This document shows, piece after piece, positions 13,401 to 28,400 of a DNA stretch of 64,000 nucleotides; position 1 is the first letter of the stretch; each line of letters opens with the position of its first letter. The stretch comes from Carettochelys insculpta (lineage: Eukaryota; Chordata; Testudines; Carettochelyidae). The translations under genes were made by a program, and so were the position numbers. Below the pieces are notes generated by a model. The model was not told where the DNA came from. It did no database searches and worked only from the letters and a program-made list of their open reading frames with translations. The stretch is from positions 48,602,001-48,666,000 of the forward strand of contig NC_134147.1 in assembly GCF_033958435.1 (NCBI RefSeq). The letters are read 5' to 3'.

Positions 13401-16400
13401 CCCTTTTTGACCAATGAAACATTGTATCTAATCTTACATAGATAGACACATCCATCCATCCATCCAAAAGTGCCAGATGTCAAGCTCAGAGTCTTGAAAG
13501 CACCTTTAGTTTCACGAAAGTACCTCTTACTTAGAGTGATTCACAATCAAACTGTAGGAGATGTAGCCATAGCAAATAAAAATCCATGCATTTTGTATGC
13601 AACATTCCAATCATTTCCTTTTACCCAGAGACACTGATTCAGAAAAAGAAAACAGCTAAGTAAAGCAATGAAGTTGACTCTCAGTGTTGTAAAAAGGCAG
13701 AACAGCAGCACACTGTGCCCTTCAGCAGGGCATCTTTCTCCTGGAAGGATTTAAAGCCAAAAAGCACCCACAGTCAAGTCCAAATCCAGCTTCTGGGGTC
13801 AACTCCCCCTTACAAGATGGATAGATTCTATGGCCAGAAGGTACCATTATGACCAGGTCTGACACTGTGCAGGACACAGGTCAGAGAACTTCTCCAAAAT
13901 ATTCCCTAGAGCAGAGCTATGGAGAAACAGCCAATCCTGGTTTTAAAACGGTTAGTGATGGAGACCATCACTATCACTGGGAAAAATTGTTCCCATGACT
14001 ACTTAGTCCCAAAGTTAGAAGTTTGCCCCTCATTTCCACTCTGAATTTGTCTTCTCTTCAGCTTCCAGCTACTGGATTGCGTTAGAACCGTCTCTGCTAG
14101 ACAAAAGAGCCCATTATTCAATATTTGTTCTCCTTGTACGTACGTAAGCAAACTGTGATCATGTTATCCCTTAACCTTCTGTATGTTAAACTAAATAGAT
14201 TGAGCTCCCGGAGTCTATCGCTCTATGGCAGGTTTTCTAATCTATTAAATCATTCTCCTGGCTCCTCTCAGAGCCCTCTCCCATTTATCAATGTCCTTGA
14301 ATGGCCAACAGTAGAACTAGATGCAGGAGTCCAGCAGCAGTCACATCGCTGCCAAACACAGAGGTCAAATAGCCTCTTGGCTCCTACTTGAGATTCCCTG
14401 TCATTCACCTCTGGCTTGCATCAGCTCTTTTGGCCCCAACATTACATTGGGAGCTTATGTTCCACTAGTTATTCCTCAGGGCCCCGAATCCTTTCCAGAG
14501 TCACCGCTTTCCTGGCTAGAGTTCCCACATCCTGTACGCACAGCCGCCATTCTTTGTTTCTGAGGAACAAGGACCGCCCAGGAGGTGCATTAGTAAGGGA
14601 AATGGAATTGACCCAAGATGTCATCTTTCAGCCCCTACCTTCCTTTCTAGAGAGGCTTGCTCATTAATGAATGCTTATACCTATATTTATATTACTTGCT
14701 TGCTCATTAATGAATGCGTATACTTATATTATATAATGAATGCTCAAGTTGTACTTTCCCTTTCGCCCCCACCAATTTATATCCCACTCGATCAAAAAAA
14801 AAAAAATGAATGGATTTTTAATTGAGAGCAAAATTAATTCAGTCACACACACACACCCCAAAAAAACCATGCCAGTGAAAACCACTCTAGCCAAAAGCTC
14901 AGAGCAACAGAAAGCTGGATGAGAGAGTCAGCATTTGCCACCACCTAAATCAGGTATCCTACAAAGTTTTAGTAGTAAAGATGAGAGAATAATCCACAAC
15001 AAGTTTAGCCTCCTTTCATTTCTAGCAGGCCTGTTAGCAAGCCATGATTTTTGCACACATCATTCAGATTTAAAGGATTCATCTGGGGGGAATTTTTTGC
15101 TCTATGAACACATTGTAAATAAGACATTTGAGTTATGTTGCTTCACTGTAATTTGTTAGACAAAAATCTCACAGCATTGGTTCTGCTGCATGAAGTGCAC
15201 ACAGGCACAAAAACCATCTTTGTGGACCCAAATTTCCAAGTCAGTCTCTGTGAACACACACACACGAGTCTCTGAAGTTCACTTTCTACACTAAAAGCAT
15301 TGGGAAGCAAAACACAAAAGGGTCATGATTACAGTCAAAGCAAAGTCACTTAGAAAGTCTGAGGAACATTTGTGGTATTTGTTCACTAGCAACCTACCAC
15401 TAGCAATATTAAAACCAGGAAACTGGCCAGCCTGCCCTTCCATATTTGGGGGCTATTTGCCTTACCCCTGAATGAAGTGGAGAGAGATGAAGGCCCAGGG
15501 CACTTTGCAGGATCAGGTCGTCAGTAAGAAATACATTAAAAGTTACTCAAATCCTTCTAGTTTAGGGACTGCATGTTAGCCACTGCTGTGGGGTCCCTCA
15601 TTCTGCTTATATTAAGCCACTAAACACAGTAAGTTGCCATTCCACTAAAATGATCAAGGGAAGGAAATGGGCAAGAGACTGCAGTCTTGCCGTGCTGCTA
15701 AGTGCCACATGCACTAGTTGCTAACAGCAAGGCAACACAGAAGGCAATTTACTCTTCCACTAATTTAGAGTCATACAGGGCCAATTCCCCAAGCACAACC
15801 CTGAATGTCACCTCTCTCTGCCCCGCAGGGTTCAGTACAGCGCTTCAGTTACAGTGCATGAAGATGTCTAAATACAGTTTACTGTGTACACTCTCAGTCC
15901 TAGTACTCAGACAAGTCACTTTTTTCCTCCAAAACAGTTACATCAATAAAGTGGCAAAGAAAAACTGGGCATCACGGCATCTCACAGGTTCTGAAGGTTT
16001 CTACTGAGCAAGCCAACTCCGAAAGCAACTACAACTACAGGAACCCCTAAGGAAGGCCCTCATTCACCAGCACACTCTAAATGACCAGTTTAATCTGCTG
16101 AAAATACACCTAAAGGCTGATCTCTGTATTTTGCCCACAAGGGAGTGCAAATCCACAGCTATCACCATACTCAGGTCAGGAGATTGGCAGCTGCAGAGTG
16201 GTCTGGGTTTATTTTTTTGTGGCTTTTCCAAACGCTTACAATAAATAAAATTTACTGTATCCTCCAGTGTGTGTGGAACTGTATGCTTGTTATACAAATT
16301 AAAAAAGCAGATGCTCCAAAGAAAAAAGGAATTGTAAATGTAGTGCAGCTCTTAATTCAGTAGACCTTGCAAAACAAGAAACGGTCTAATAAACATCATA

Positions 16401-19400
16401 CTTAAGAATCCCTTCAAGAACTCCAGGAGTCTCAGGAAACCTCTGATGGAGGGCAGTGTTCAGAAAGGGTTGGGAAGCATTGGTTTCGTGATTCCTCTTC
16501 TTGTTCCCTCTCCAGGCGCGACCCAAAGTCCACTGACCTCAGTAGAAAGGCTCTCATTGATTTCAGGCGGCTTTGGATCAGGCCTTTATTCAGGCTGTAT
16601 GCCTAGAGATGCACCTCCCTCTGCTCACTCTCCCCAGCTCCACAGGTGCTTGGCTGGCAAGGGGCCCATTGCGTGTTACTGTTAACACACTGCTCCTCTG
16701 ATCTCCCTTCACTTCCCAATGGCAGATCCCATCATCACAGCATGCCACATCATCACACTACTGCACTGACATGAGCAGGATTCAGAGCAGAAATCTAGAG
16801 GGCAAAAAATTGTCCCCTCTGCCAGTCACCTCACCACTCAGTACCCCCCACAAAACATCTTTCCTTAGTCAAAAATCAGAAAAAAATGGGAAATATGGAC
16901 AACACAGGCTACAGAAGCATTATTTCCTCTAAAATAACATTCTTCATTTGCACCAGGGTTCCTCACTCCCAGCCAATTAGGCCACTAAAAGTTTTGCTCA
17001 CACACAAACAGAAAAGGCAAGAGATCCAAGCACTCCACACCCACTTTTACACCTAAGATGTGAATGATACTTTATTTAATCATGTCACTCACTACCAAAT
17101 CAAATGGGGCTTTATGCCTCCTCTAGGTGTTTGATACATTCTTAAATGGTGGCAGTACGAAGAATGCCCAGAACAATCAGAAGCATCATGACAATCTCAT
17201 GCCACAGCACGTTTTGGTTAGCACACATGCAGGGACAGTTTGCACATCAGAATCAGATACGTTATGGACTAGATCAAGCAGCCAAGAGCGCAATGTTAGA
17301 AGGATGAGCTACATAAACAATAGGGTAGTCATACTGGAGATGATGCAGAATCCTAAACTACATGTTGAAACTGACTAACAGAATCTTCCAGTTTAAACCC
17401 ACATCAACACATAAATCTAAGTAAAAATGCAACTTGTCATATGAAATTACGGTAACTAATTTCTAGACATCTGTACATTTTGAAAGGTAGAAGTACTTCA
17501 TACTTTTTCACCTAATTCTCCTTTTTTAAAAGCACATTCAAATCTTGAAAAGAAACAACCAAAACATAAAAAGTAAAAGCTGGCACGCCTGGAGGAGAAC
17601 ATTTACTTGTAATACAGACCATATAGTGACATCCTAGTATCCTAAATCTGGTGAGGCTGAAAGATTGAGTCAGTCTTAGAGGAGACAGTTCATAATTTAT
17701 TATATATTCTGAATTTGAGAGAGGAGGAAAAGGCCTCTTTACTAATAATTGTAGACAACTGTGTCATTTAGAAGGTCAATAAGAACAACCCACCCACCCC
17801 AAAACACATGTTGTCACTTCCCTAACCAATTAATGTAACTCAGTTGTAGGGGCTAATGTAATTCAGTGTGGCAGGTTCCTTGCACCAGAAGTCAGGTGAG
17901 CTAACTACTGTTGCACATGTAGTTGCTATCAATTTTTCTTTTGGACAAGGGATAGCATTATCACCTTGATTAATCTTGCTCCTCTGTGATCCTCATACAT
18001 ACATTTCAAATGTCAGTGAGGTATTGTAGGTTAATACTCAGTTCTGTATCCAACTCTTGGAGGGGGATGGACATACAGATAACGCAAAACTGCTGACTCA
18101 CCAAATAGAGCCCACAGCCTGGACCATCAGAGAGCAAAGTATGATTCTGAAATAACGCAAAGTCCAGAGGCTGTCTGGAAAGTACTAATGAAGGTGCGAT
18201 TAGGGTAGTGCAGATTTAGATGCCTGCATTTCTACAGTATGGAGAGATTATCTACAGGAGCATTACAGAGAAGTTTGTTAAAACAAGAAGGCTCTGTATG
18301 TTACATGGCTATCTGGGCTGCTCAAAAGACTCCAGCTCTCTGGACATTTGTCATTAGAAAGTAAGCGAATGTCATCTGTACATTTTCATGGGTAATTCTT
18401 GTCCCAGAAAATTCTGTTGCCCCTAAGGAGAAGAAAGATCATCTCCAGTCTCAGAAAAACAAAACAGAAGACAGACCAACATTGCAGTGGCTCTTTACTT
18501 ACCAGCTGAAGATGGCGGAACGGGGGATGATGGAGCCGTCAGAGGGGAACTCGCCCCAGAGCCTGCTAAATAAAATACACACACTAACTACAGCTGTGCT
18601 TCCAGGGCTCAACATGGTAACATAGGTTCTCCTGAGTGCTTACACTGAAGTCAGTGGCAAAATTCCCATTGACTTGAATGGATGCAGAATCAGAACCAGT
18701 GTGAACTGACTGGCTGCACTGTGTGGATGACAGGTAAGTCAGGCCTTGCCTGATCAACTACACACAGAATTCCCCAATGGGGAAACACCTCTTTTCAATA
18801 GCAGATAGGCTGCCTAGGTTAAATGCTGTTGGATTTCCAGGGACAAATTCTACTGTCCTTTAGGGTGTGCCATCTACTTTCTGTGGCCTCTGATCCCAGC
18901 TGTCCTTCTAGGAGTTTTCTAGTCAGCTGTTATTGCTTTACCAGTTACTTTGACAGCTAACTGTATTTCACAGAGAATTGCTTTCTGAAATAAAACCCTT
19001 CAAGATGGATACTTCTTCCCCTTACAAATAATGTTCATTAAAACAACCTGGCTGCACTACTAGACAGTTAAATGAGGTGACAGCTTAACACAGAGACCAA
19101 TCTGAAGGACTGGATACAGACACTAACTTTTTCTCCCCATTGCTCATTTCACTTTAGTAACTTCTTAGAAATTACAAGAGTGTTTCCAGGACAGAGAAAG
19201 TATACAATAGCCTGACTAGTCAATGCTATCGTAAACAACGCTGCAGCTTCCATCCAATGCTCAGAGCACTAAGTTAGGAGGTGTTCGCCTATTAATGAAA
19301 CCATAATAAATCAGTGACATTTTTAAACTGAATTTGATCATAATGAAATAACCAGTACTATGATCAGCTTGTAATAGCCCTATACAGCAATTCTCAAACT

Positions 19401-22400
19401 GTGAGGGTCCCCAGAGGGGGCCACCAAGTGGCCTTTGGTACCACCTCCTGGGGTGGAGTCATAACTTTTGTTGTCAGAAGGGGGTCAACAGTACAATGAA
19501 GTTAGAGAACCACTGGTCTAACATTAGTATACAATAGAATACTGAAAGTGATTTTAGATTTCTAACCAGAATGTAATTTAATTTGAAAGAAGACAAGTGA
19601 CTGCTGCAAACCTGTTGGAAAGGCTCCTTCCATTGTTAGTTACCTGAATTGTTTGAGTTGTTGTATTTTGCCAAGTGCTCTTCCCCACTTTCGAAGGTGG
19701 CGAGCTTTGACTTCTTTAGGAATCAAGGGGAGAGAGAAAGAGAGAGAAAGACAAATAAATGGTATTTCCCATTATTTCACTGCAGGCCCTTACAGAGATT
19801 ACTTTGATGCATGAGGGTTTGCATCAGCCCCCAAGAGGTCATTACCACATGAAAAATTACCAATTCTCTGAACACACCCTTCTCTAAAGTGTACTCCTGT
19901 GCTGCAGTCCCCCAGCCTGTTAGTCAGCCCATGGAACAGCCCACTTTGGGCAGCAATATGGTCCAATTACCAGCCACCTCAGGGACCAGAAACCCATCCT
20001 CAAAAGAGAGCTACAGATGCATGAGGTACCACAGAGAAAGCTTCCCCTACCTCCCAGCAGAATGGGCAAAGGGTCAGCCTGTTGTATGTGCTTTAGGGAT
20101 TCATATAGCCACACATTTGTTCTTCTTTTTAGGCTCATTTAAAGTTATTGCAAATCAACTAAATATCACCATTTAAACATTACACACCAACTGTCCATAT
20201 CCATGACAACAATCAGAATGGATGTTCTATCTCAGAAGAGATCCTATAGGTCATAGGAGTGGAATAGGCTCACATTATTTTCACATGCTATACTTGCAAT
20301 GTTCCCTGAATACCAGAAATGCTATTACACAATTCCATCTACCTTTCGTGCCAAGATCTTCCTCTTCTTTTTCTCTTCTTCAGAACCATGATGAGACTGA
20401 GCTCTTGTCAGTCTTCTATGCTGGTGAATCTTTAGAATGAGAGAGAGAGAGAGAGAGACCAAACAGCTCATGTGAACATATGGAACATTCCTTTGGCAAA
20501 TGCAAAGAATGGAAAACACCAGGGGGAAACACTCAACAGGCTTTGAATTTTTTAAGAATATTTTCATTTCCAAAGCTGGTTTGGGGCTGAGACCTGAAGT
20601 CCAGAGTTAAATTCAAATTAGATTTGTAATTTCTTAGGGCATGTTCTGGGAGTCCGTGTGGATTCCACTGAAATGCAATGGCAGGCCCATGCATTCAACA
20701 GTTGCACAATCAAGTCTTGGCTCATTTACTAGGAAGGGGGGAGAGTACCAAATTTTCTGCAAAAACTAACGTGTTCCAAACAATACTATTGTCTGCCACA
20801 TGAGCAGACAGTCTTCCTTTAAAAAGCCTTCAGACACCACTCATCTCATACCAACCTCTTCCTCAACTAGAGGCAGGCCTGTAGCCAAATGTAAGTCAAA
20901 AACATCCTGAAATTTAGGATGAGATCCAGGCTTTCCCAAACTTTACATTGGATTTCCTTCCCTATAACAGACTGGGGACAAACACTAATTCAGACACCCC
21001 AAACTTGGAGAAATTTTAGATCTGTATTTTCTGACAAACTGATCTATACGCTTCTCTGAAGACTAATGAATAAACATTCAAGTATCCACCATAACACACT
21101 ACATTAAGAGTATCTATTGTACGGACATTTAAAATTAATGCTAATAAGAAAACACAAGGCCAGATTTCCAAATTATCCTTCAATTTTTCATGCCTTTACC
21201 TGCACATGCAAAAGCTAATATATGGCCTCTTTTTGTCTCGAGAGACCGTGGTTAGCAGCAGTGGTGAGGATCTATGGGCACTGTTTGAGTCTGCAGCTTA
21301 TCCATCCAATATTGGATTTGCATGGTCGACTGCAATAACCATGTCAGTCTGTCTATTTCTGAATTCTTGAGTCTGAGAGTTTTTCCTTCAAAGACAAAGT
21401 TCTTTTGCATGGGTGGCACATATACTATCGAAGGATGATGTACCCTGTTGTAGCAATCATTGCCAGGTATTTCAATCTGATCATGTAGATTCCCAGGATT
21501 TTGGATTGATGCCAAATTTTTTCCATGGCATTTTTGCATGTATCCTTGAATCTTAGCTTTGGTCTTCCTCTCGTTCTCAACCCACATGACAGTTCACCAA
21601 AGAGAATTTCTTTGGGAAGATGTTCATCACCCATTCTTCTCACATGACCAAGCCATTGTAGTCTTCTGCTGTTCAGGTAAGCTATAAAACTGGCTATGCA
21701 AGATCTTGACAGGATAGCTGCATTTGAAACTTTATCTTGCCAGCTGATATTCATAATTCTGCAGAGGCGGCGAAGATGGAAGCTTTCAATTTTTAATCCT
21801 GGTTCAAGTAGGTGGTCCATGCCTCAGAACCCATATAGCAGGATACTCAATACACATGCCCGGTAGGTTAGTATCTTTGTTTTCACTGTCAGCTTCGGAT
21901 TGTTCCGTGCTCATTTCGTATGTCTGCCAAAAATAGCAGCTGCCTTCCTGATTCTGATCATCAGTTCTTCGTCCATGGATAGGTTTGTGGTGACAGTAGA
22001 TTCAAGGTAACAGAATTGTTGAACCACATCTAATGCATTGTTATCCAGAATGACATTGCATTGCTGAGGTACAGGTTGAGTGAATATAAAACAGCTTTCT
22101 TCATGCTTATATCAAGGGAAAACAACGTGCAGGCTGTGGATAGAGAATCCATCAGTGACTGCAGCATGTCTTCATTATGAACGCTGAGAGCTGCATCATC
22201 TGAGAAGAGGAGTTCCTGATGAGGACTTTCATGACCTTGGTTTTGGCTCTGAGTCTTGCCAAGTTGTAGAGAGAGCCATCCAATCTAGTATGGAGAAATA
22301 CATCACTGAGTGAGTTTTGAAATGTGCAATTTAGTAGAATTGAGAAGAATATCCCAAGACGGTAGGAACAAGAACACATACTTGTTTGATTCTGCTGTTC

Positions 22401-25400
22401 ATTGCTAATGATTCCAATGTAGATCCATCACATTGCACCGTTGCTTTCACGTTTTTATGAAAGGATGTTACAAGCGTGAGTAGGGTCGGTGGGCAGCCAA
22501 TCTTGGTTAAATACTCTGTCTAGTCTTGATCTACTAACTGTGTCAAACGCCTTTGTTAAGTCCACAAAAGCTATGAATAATGGTCTTCCTTGTTCTCTGC
22601 ATTTTTCTGTGGTTGTCAAAGTGAGAAAATCATGTCCATTGTTGACCTGCCAGCCCTGAAGCCACACTGTGTTTTTTGATAGACTCAATCTGCGAGTTTT
22701 TGCAGGAGTTTGAGAATGACATGGGCAAATACTTTGCCTTTGATAATCAGCAAAGAGATGCCTCTGTAGTTGTTGGAGTCACCCGTTACCTTTGTTTTTA
22801 TAGAGAGTGATGATGTTTGCATCCTTCACTTCATGTGGGACATCACCTGTTCTCCACCGTTTTAGGAATAAGTCATCGAGAAAGGGGAATAGCACAGCCT
22901 TGTTTGCCTTCAGGACTTCAGCTGGGATTCTGTCGTCATTTCCTAGTGCTTTTCCATTGGAGAGAGCATCAAGAGTTTGAGTAAGTTCCTCCTCCATAGG
23001 ATCTACATCTACCTCAGACATTTCTGGAAGAGTTGTGATGAGTTTGTCAAGTTCAGGCTGTATTGCACTCTTGTGGGAATAAAGACTTGAGTAGTGTTCC
23101 ACCCAGATGGACATCTGCAGCTTTTTGTCTATGATCACCTGTCCATTTAAATGCTTCAGTGGGGTGACTCGGGTAATGTTTGGACTGAGTGCTTTCTTCA
23201 ATCCATCATACATGGTTTTTCAGGTTGCCCAAATCAGATGCCTTTTGACTATTAGAACATGGGTCAGCCCAATACTTGTTTGCACACCACTTAGATTATC
23301 TCTGAAGAGCAGATCTTGCATGTCGAAGTTGATCTCTTGTGCTTTGTGATGGGTATGTTATGTTATTCAGATGTGCCCTGTGTTTTTCTTCGAGAACAGG
23401 CCTAAGAAAGTCAGCATTTTCATCGATCCAGTCTTTGTTAGAGAATTTACATGTTCCAAAGGCAGATTTAGCACATTCGTATATTGCATCTCTCAGCATG
23501 GACCACATCTCATCAATGGTTTGTTGGTCAGGTTTGTCCTCCATTTTGCAGATGATCTCATTCGCGAAGACAGAGCATTTCAGTGCACCTCTGGCATTGA
23601 GGGTATTGATTTTTGGCTTATTGCATTCCTTTGTCATATCGAGTTTCTATGGGACAATTTTCACTCTACTGATGATTAAGGAGAGATCAGTGTCACAATC
23701 TGTGCTGTGATATGTGCATGTAGTTTGGATGGCATTGAGATGTTTCCTGCATACCAGTACAAGGTCAAGTTGATGCGAGTGACCAGATCTGGGGTGGCAC
23801 CATGAAACCTTTGACACTCTTCCAAGTATTAGTAACACAAAGCTGATTCTGAGAGCTGAATTTGAGAAACCTTTGGCCCTTTTCATTCATTTTCCCCCAG
23901 AACCATGATGACCAAGGCAGACGGGCCAGGATTGATGGTCGCGTCCAACTCTAGTATTGAAGTTGCCAAGGATGTACAGTTTTTCGCCAGTTGGAAAGAT
24001 GTTGATAACTTTCTGAAGATTGTAATAAAAGCAGTCCTTGTCTTCGGCACATGATGCCAACGTGGGTGTATATGCACTGATGATGTTCACATATCCTGCC
24101 TTAGTGCAGAGCTTCAGGGAAATAATACATTCCAATTCAGCTGTGGGAGTATTGATAAATTTCAGCAGATTGTTCCAAACAGCAAATCCAACTCCATAGA
24201 GGCAGTGTTCATCTGAACTCAAGCCCTTCCAGAAAAAAGTATAGTTGGTTTCTTTCACTGACCCAGCATCTGCCAGCCTGGTTTCCTGGAGAGCAGTGAT
24301 GTCAACATTCCATTTGTGTAGCTGTTGATGTATGACTGCTGTTTGCCTATTGAGTCCGTGTTCATAAGGTCATGGGCAGATTCAAGTTAGACACATGGTC
24401 TGCAAATTCCGGCTGCCAAGCTGGAGACAATTTGATTTATGATTTCATTTTTTGGCAGGTATGTCATCTACATCTACTTTTCGATTTCTGGTCTATCCCC
24501 ATGCACCCAAAGAGGAGGGCAGATGGGGCAGCTCAGCACATTATTGACTGGAGGCTGCCCAGCTTAAGGAGGGTGGTAGCTAACCAGTGGAGCACGACAA
24601 CTCCTCCCACCCATGAAAGCGACCTGTGGCATCCTCCTCTTCACCACTTGAGGAGTGCTTATAATCTGTAACTGCCACTTCCTGTGTTGTTTCCATGCTA
24701 TCAGCAGGGGTGGACTGTCCTCTCCATTTGACACTCTGTTACATGCTGCATTGCCTGGGCTAGTGTTTGGAGCAAGTGCATTGCCCGGGCTATTGTTTGG
24801 AGCAAGTGCATTGCCCAAGTGGCACTATGCCCCTCTCAGTCGCCCCAGTTGAATCCAAAGGAAAGACAGACGTCAGCATGTTTGGAACTGAGGTGACTGC
24901 AAGGAGATGCCGGAAAGCAGGTTGGACGAATCCTCCCTGCTAACTGCCTTAGGGTCTCCACTCCAGATCTTCTGTCTGGGTTTACTCCCATAGACTTTGA
25001 ATCTCCCGAACCTACCCACAAAAGGCAGTAGGGAATTTTCTCACAGGGGTGTCTTCTCTGGGGTGACGTAAGGAGTCATGCTCCCTTGGATGTCGATGAC
25101 CAAATCATGGCTCATACGCCATCTGAATTAACCAAAATAATCCAGGGACCCAAGAATCTCTGATCCTCATCTCATGTAGAATGAGTGAGTGGAAGCCGCT
25201 CAGTCCACCCACTGGCCATCACACTCAGGGGTCCACATTGCCACCAGGTGCCTGTGGGCTGCTGGCATTGCTGGTGCTGCCCCTGCTAGGGACTTGAGGA
25301 GGACCATGTGAGCAAGAAGAAATAACACATGGCAAATGGCAGGGAGGATTGGGCCAGCTCGATCCTCACCACCACCGCCCACTCCCCTGTCGCTGAACCT

Positions 25401-28400
25401 CCCCCCATGCCCAACACCCTCCAGCCCACAGCCCTGCATCCCCTGGTCCAGTCCACTCCCATCATCCCCCTGGTTGCAGCCCCCCCCACCCCCGCCCCCC
25501 CACAAGCCCCCCAGCTCCCATCACCCCCCTGGTCGCAGCAGCCCCGCCCCCCAAAATACCAAAATCAATTAATTGGGTCTATATCACACAAGAAAGTCAG
25601 AAGGCAGGAAGTTTGGATATCTGTTAGCGATTTTAGTTTATGTAGCTTTTAAATATGATCAAGTTAACGAAATAGCTTTTGTTTTATATTTTAATACTCT
25701 TGTATTCTAATTTGCAGTGTACCTTTAACATACCCATATAAAATTCAGTTTAAAATCTGTTCTAGAACAATTTCTTATACCTATTATTGCAATAGTCTCC
25801 CAGTCATACTGCCCCTCAGTAGGTTGACTGCATCTTACTAACAAAAATTTAACATTTCACCATTTATCATAAAATCTTTGGCCTAAAAGACCAGGGTAAA
25901 AGAATATCTATGGGAAAACCATAAAGAAATGCAGAAGTTACCAATTTCTGTTCTTCAGTGAGTCTCTTCTCTAGGCATTCCTTGGCGGTTTTCAATGCCT
26001 CTTTTAACTTTGTGGGAATCTGGCAAAAGATGGAAAAAGATCTTGGTATGAGATGCGAATAGCAGAATTAATAGCCAGCTTCATTGACAAACACCCACTT
26101 TTAATCTGAGGAATTTCTGGATCTATGATAAGAACCCAGGTTCTAACACTGATCGTTTGATAAAGATAACTGTGTGCCTCCTGAGATCACTTGGGATTTC
26201 TCCAAGCACTGATCCCTGCAAACCTGGTTACAAGCTTCAGCAGAGGTCAAAACGTGGTGTCTGATGGAGGTGTTAGAGCCAACATTTATCAAGCAGCTCT
26301 TTCAGACCTAAACTGCCACAGGCTGGACTATGACCAACTACGGTTTGGGCAGGTTCCAATCAGTCTTGCATTCAGATCACTGTTGCATTCAGTCCTGCAG
26401 GAGTCTGCTCTCACCATTGCTATCACAATCCACATGGCAAGTAACTGGTAAAACAGACCTGGCGCAGGAGCTGTATTATGTTACAGTCTCTTCAAAGCAT
26501 GTCAGTTTTGTCCTGAATCTCCTGCACAACTTTATTAAGTTCCCATTTGTTTATCTTATGGTCAAGAACCACTACAGAAAATCAGGAAGTTTACATCTTT
26601 GGTCCAAAACTTACAAGTGACTCATCTTTTGAAGGACAGAATTCAGTGCTGAGCAGCCTCGCTACCATTTGTGCCAGTGATCCTAATAAGGAGCAACAAC
26701 TGAAATCATCCTTCAGAAAAATCTAACAGAGGTTTCTTTTTTTGTTTTAAAAGGCGCTCTCTGGGCCATCTCAATGAAGGAATCCCAGGAACAAGCTCCC
26801 TTTGGATGTGCTTCTGAGGGAAACAGTAGCACTGGGGTCTTTGCAGCCCTGAACATAGCCAGGTATCTTCCTGCCCACACCTCATTTGCCTCATTTCAGC
26901 TGGATAGCTCCGAGGCCCAAAGCCAGCCCCCTAAGAACAAATCAGCAGCAATTCATGATATGCCAGTGTTGCTCACTTTTACCTTCAACTGTGGCTTCTC
27001 GCAATTGGTTAGTAGAACGTCACTGAACAATCTGAAAGGAGAGTAAAGTTCAGGCTGGTGTGTTTTCAAGAGACAGACAGGACCAAGGAGAGACTACAGC
27101 CCTACCACCTCTATTTCTACTGCTACTTGTTCTTTGCACCAAGACAAAGTGGATGATGTATATCTTTTATCAGACCAACTTCACTTGGTGAGAGAAGCTT
27201 TTGAGCTCATTGTCAGGTCTTGGCACTAGAAGGGTCATAATGTACCAATGTACACTGTTCAGTTTATAAAGGTGCCATAGGACTTGTTTGTTAATGTACC
27301 AAGAGCAATCCATGCTGAAATGTAGCCACCATTAACATGGAACACAGCATGACAAGCTAACGGCATAGAAAAGACCAAGAGAAGCACTTTGGCAGCTCAA
27401 CCAAGGTAGATTTAGTCAGGCAGCACACAGAATCCCCCAAAGCCAACTCTCCCATTGCTTAAAGTGATATGAGAACTACAGGGGTCAGGGCTGAGATTTT
27501 TTTTGGATATTGTATCTAAAAGATCCCTCCACTCTCTGAAAAAAAGCTCTGTTTGCACCGTCTTTATATCTTACCATTCAAAGCAATAAAGAACTTGAAA
27601 GAACTCTGAGTAACATTTCACATTTCCATGTACCTGGATCCTAACACTCCAGTTAAAAATAACTGAACAAGGAAAACAATGTTTCATTCACTCTCATGTA
27701 ACAGCAGCAACAATGCAAATGATTAATCCTCTCTTTTCAGAGCACGGGGAGGACAATGTTAGCCTGAAAACAGAAATATTGTAACATTTCCAGCTATGTT
27801 CTCTTTCTTTTTAAGAACGCACTAGGAGGTTGTCCAATGAAATGTTAGCGTTAAATCCCCCATGACAAATAGTTTAGAATTAAGACACTATTGCAGATCA
27901 CTACATGTTTATACAAGTGATGAGCTTACCCCAACACCCCAGATCCAGACACTTAGAAAATTCAGAGAAATGTGATGAAGCTGTCCACGTTCCTTTAAAA
28001 ATTAAACATATGGGTTTCTTTTTGCCCCACTCTTTTTTAATTATGTGACCTTGCAAAATTAAACAGACTCTTTCTACAGATTATTATTATATACAAGGAG
28101 GCAAAAGGTTTACTTTAATTGTATTAGCATGTACATGAACCAAGAACCTACACACTCCACAGCATGCTGAACACACAGGGAGCGCAGTAACGTACAGCAC
28201 ACCTCATGTCAGACTGGATAGGGATTAAGTTCTCTAACTCAGGACTTCTATAAAGCCTTAGACCATTTCCCTGTTGTCAGATTTGTTTATTTCTTCTCCT
28301 CCTCCCAAAAAAAAAATAAGGACGACAGAAGACAGGACTTCACTGACCCTTTCCCACCAAAGAATATGGAATTCAACAGTACTCCCCAAAATGTGGGACA

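Larger units (their letters stand above)
4459..18502 (-). other. PXK: PXK last intron (14.0 kb)
   Basis: Bounded by donor GTAAGT (18502 downwards) and acceptor CAACAG above the last exon. Recognised contents are the Harbinger-like MITE at 5456, the Tigger-like MITE at 5933, the DIRS-like element with nested CR1 at 7053-10820, the Harbinger-like MITE at 12262, the antisense CR1 at 13818 and an old repeat at 16495. In 4500-5450, 6230-7050, 10830-12250, 12490-13810 and 14510-18500 I see no exon; these parts look like ordinary AT-rich intron with short microsatellites such as CA runs near 6740 and 14845. Confidence 0.85.
18566..19643 (-). other. PXK: PXK intron (1.1 kb)
   Basis: Ends with GTATTTTATTTAG before the 18565 exon. 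It holds an old repeat at 18610-18720 and a hAT-like fragment at 19385-19517. Confidence 0.85.
21222..25000 (-). mobile_element. Decayed APE-type LINE, minus strand
   Basis: The minus strand reads, from high to low coordinates, an AP-endonuclease region, a reverse transcriptase and a C-terminal zinc-finger-like tail, all in broken frames. The 3' end near 21222 is GGTCTCTCGAGACAAAAAGA when read on minus. Its upper limit is uncertain because the 5' part above 24400 has no recognisable frame. It is distinct from CR1 in sequence; I cannot assign the clade. Confidence 0.8.
20430..25941 (-). other. PXK: PXK intron (5.5 kb)
   Basis: Contains the decayed LINE at about 21222-25000 and a C-rich low-complexity tract at 25365-25560. 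No cellular exon is visible. Confidence 0.85.

Noticed and set aside
23107..23710. Plus-strand frames of 80-123 codons within the LINE
   Set aside because: Antisense of LINE coding text.
25329..25652. Proline-rich 107-codon frame
   Set aside because: Low-complexity C-rich tract.
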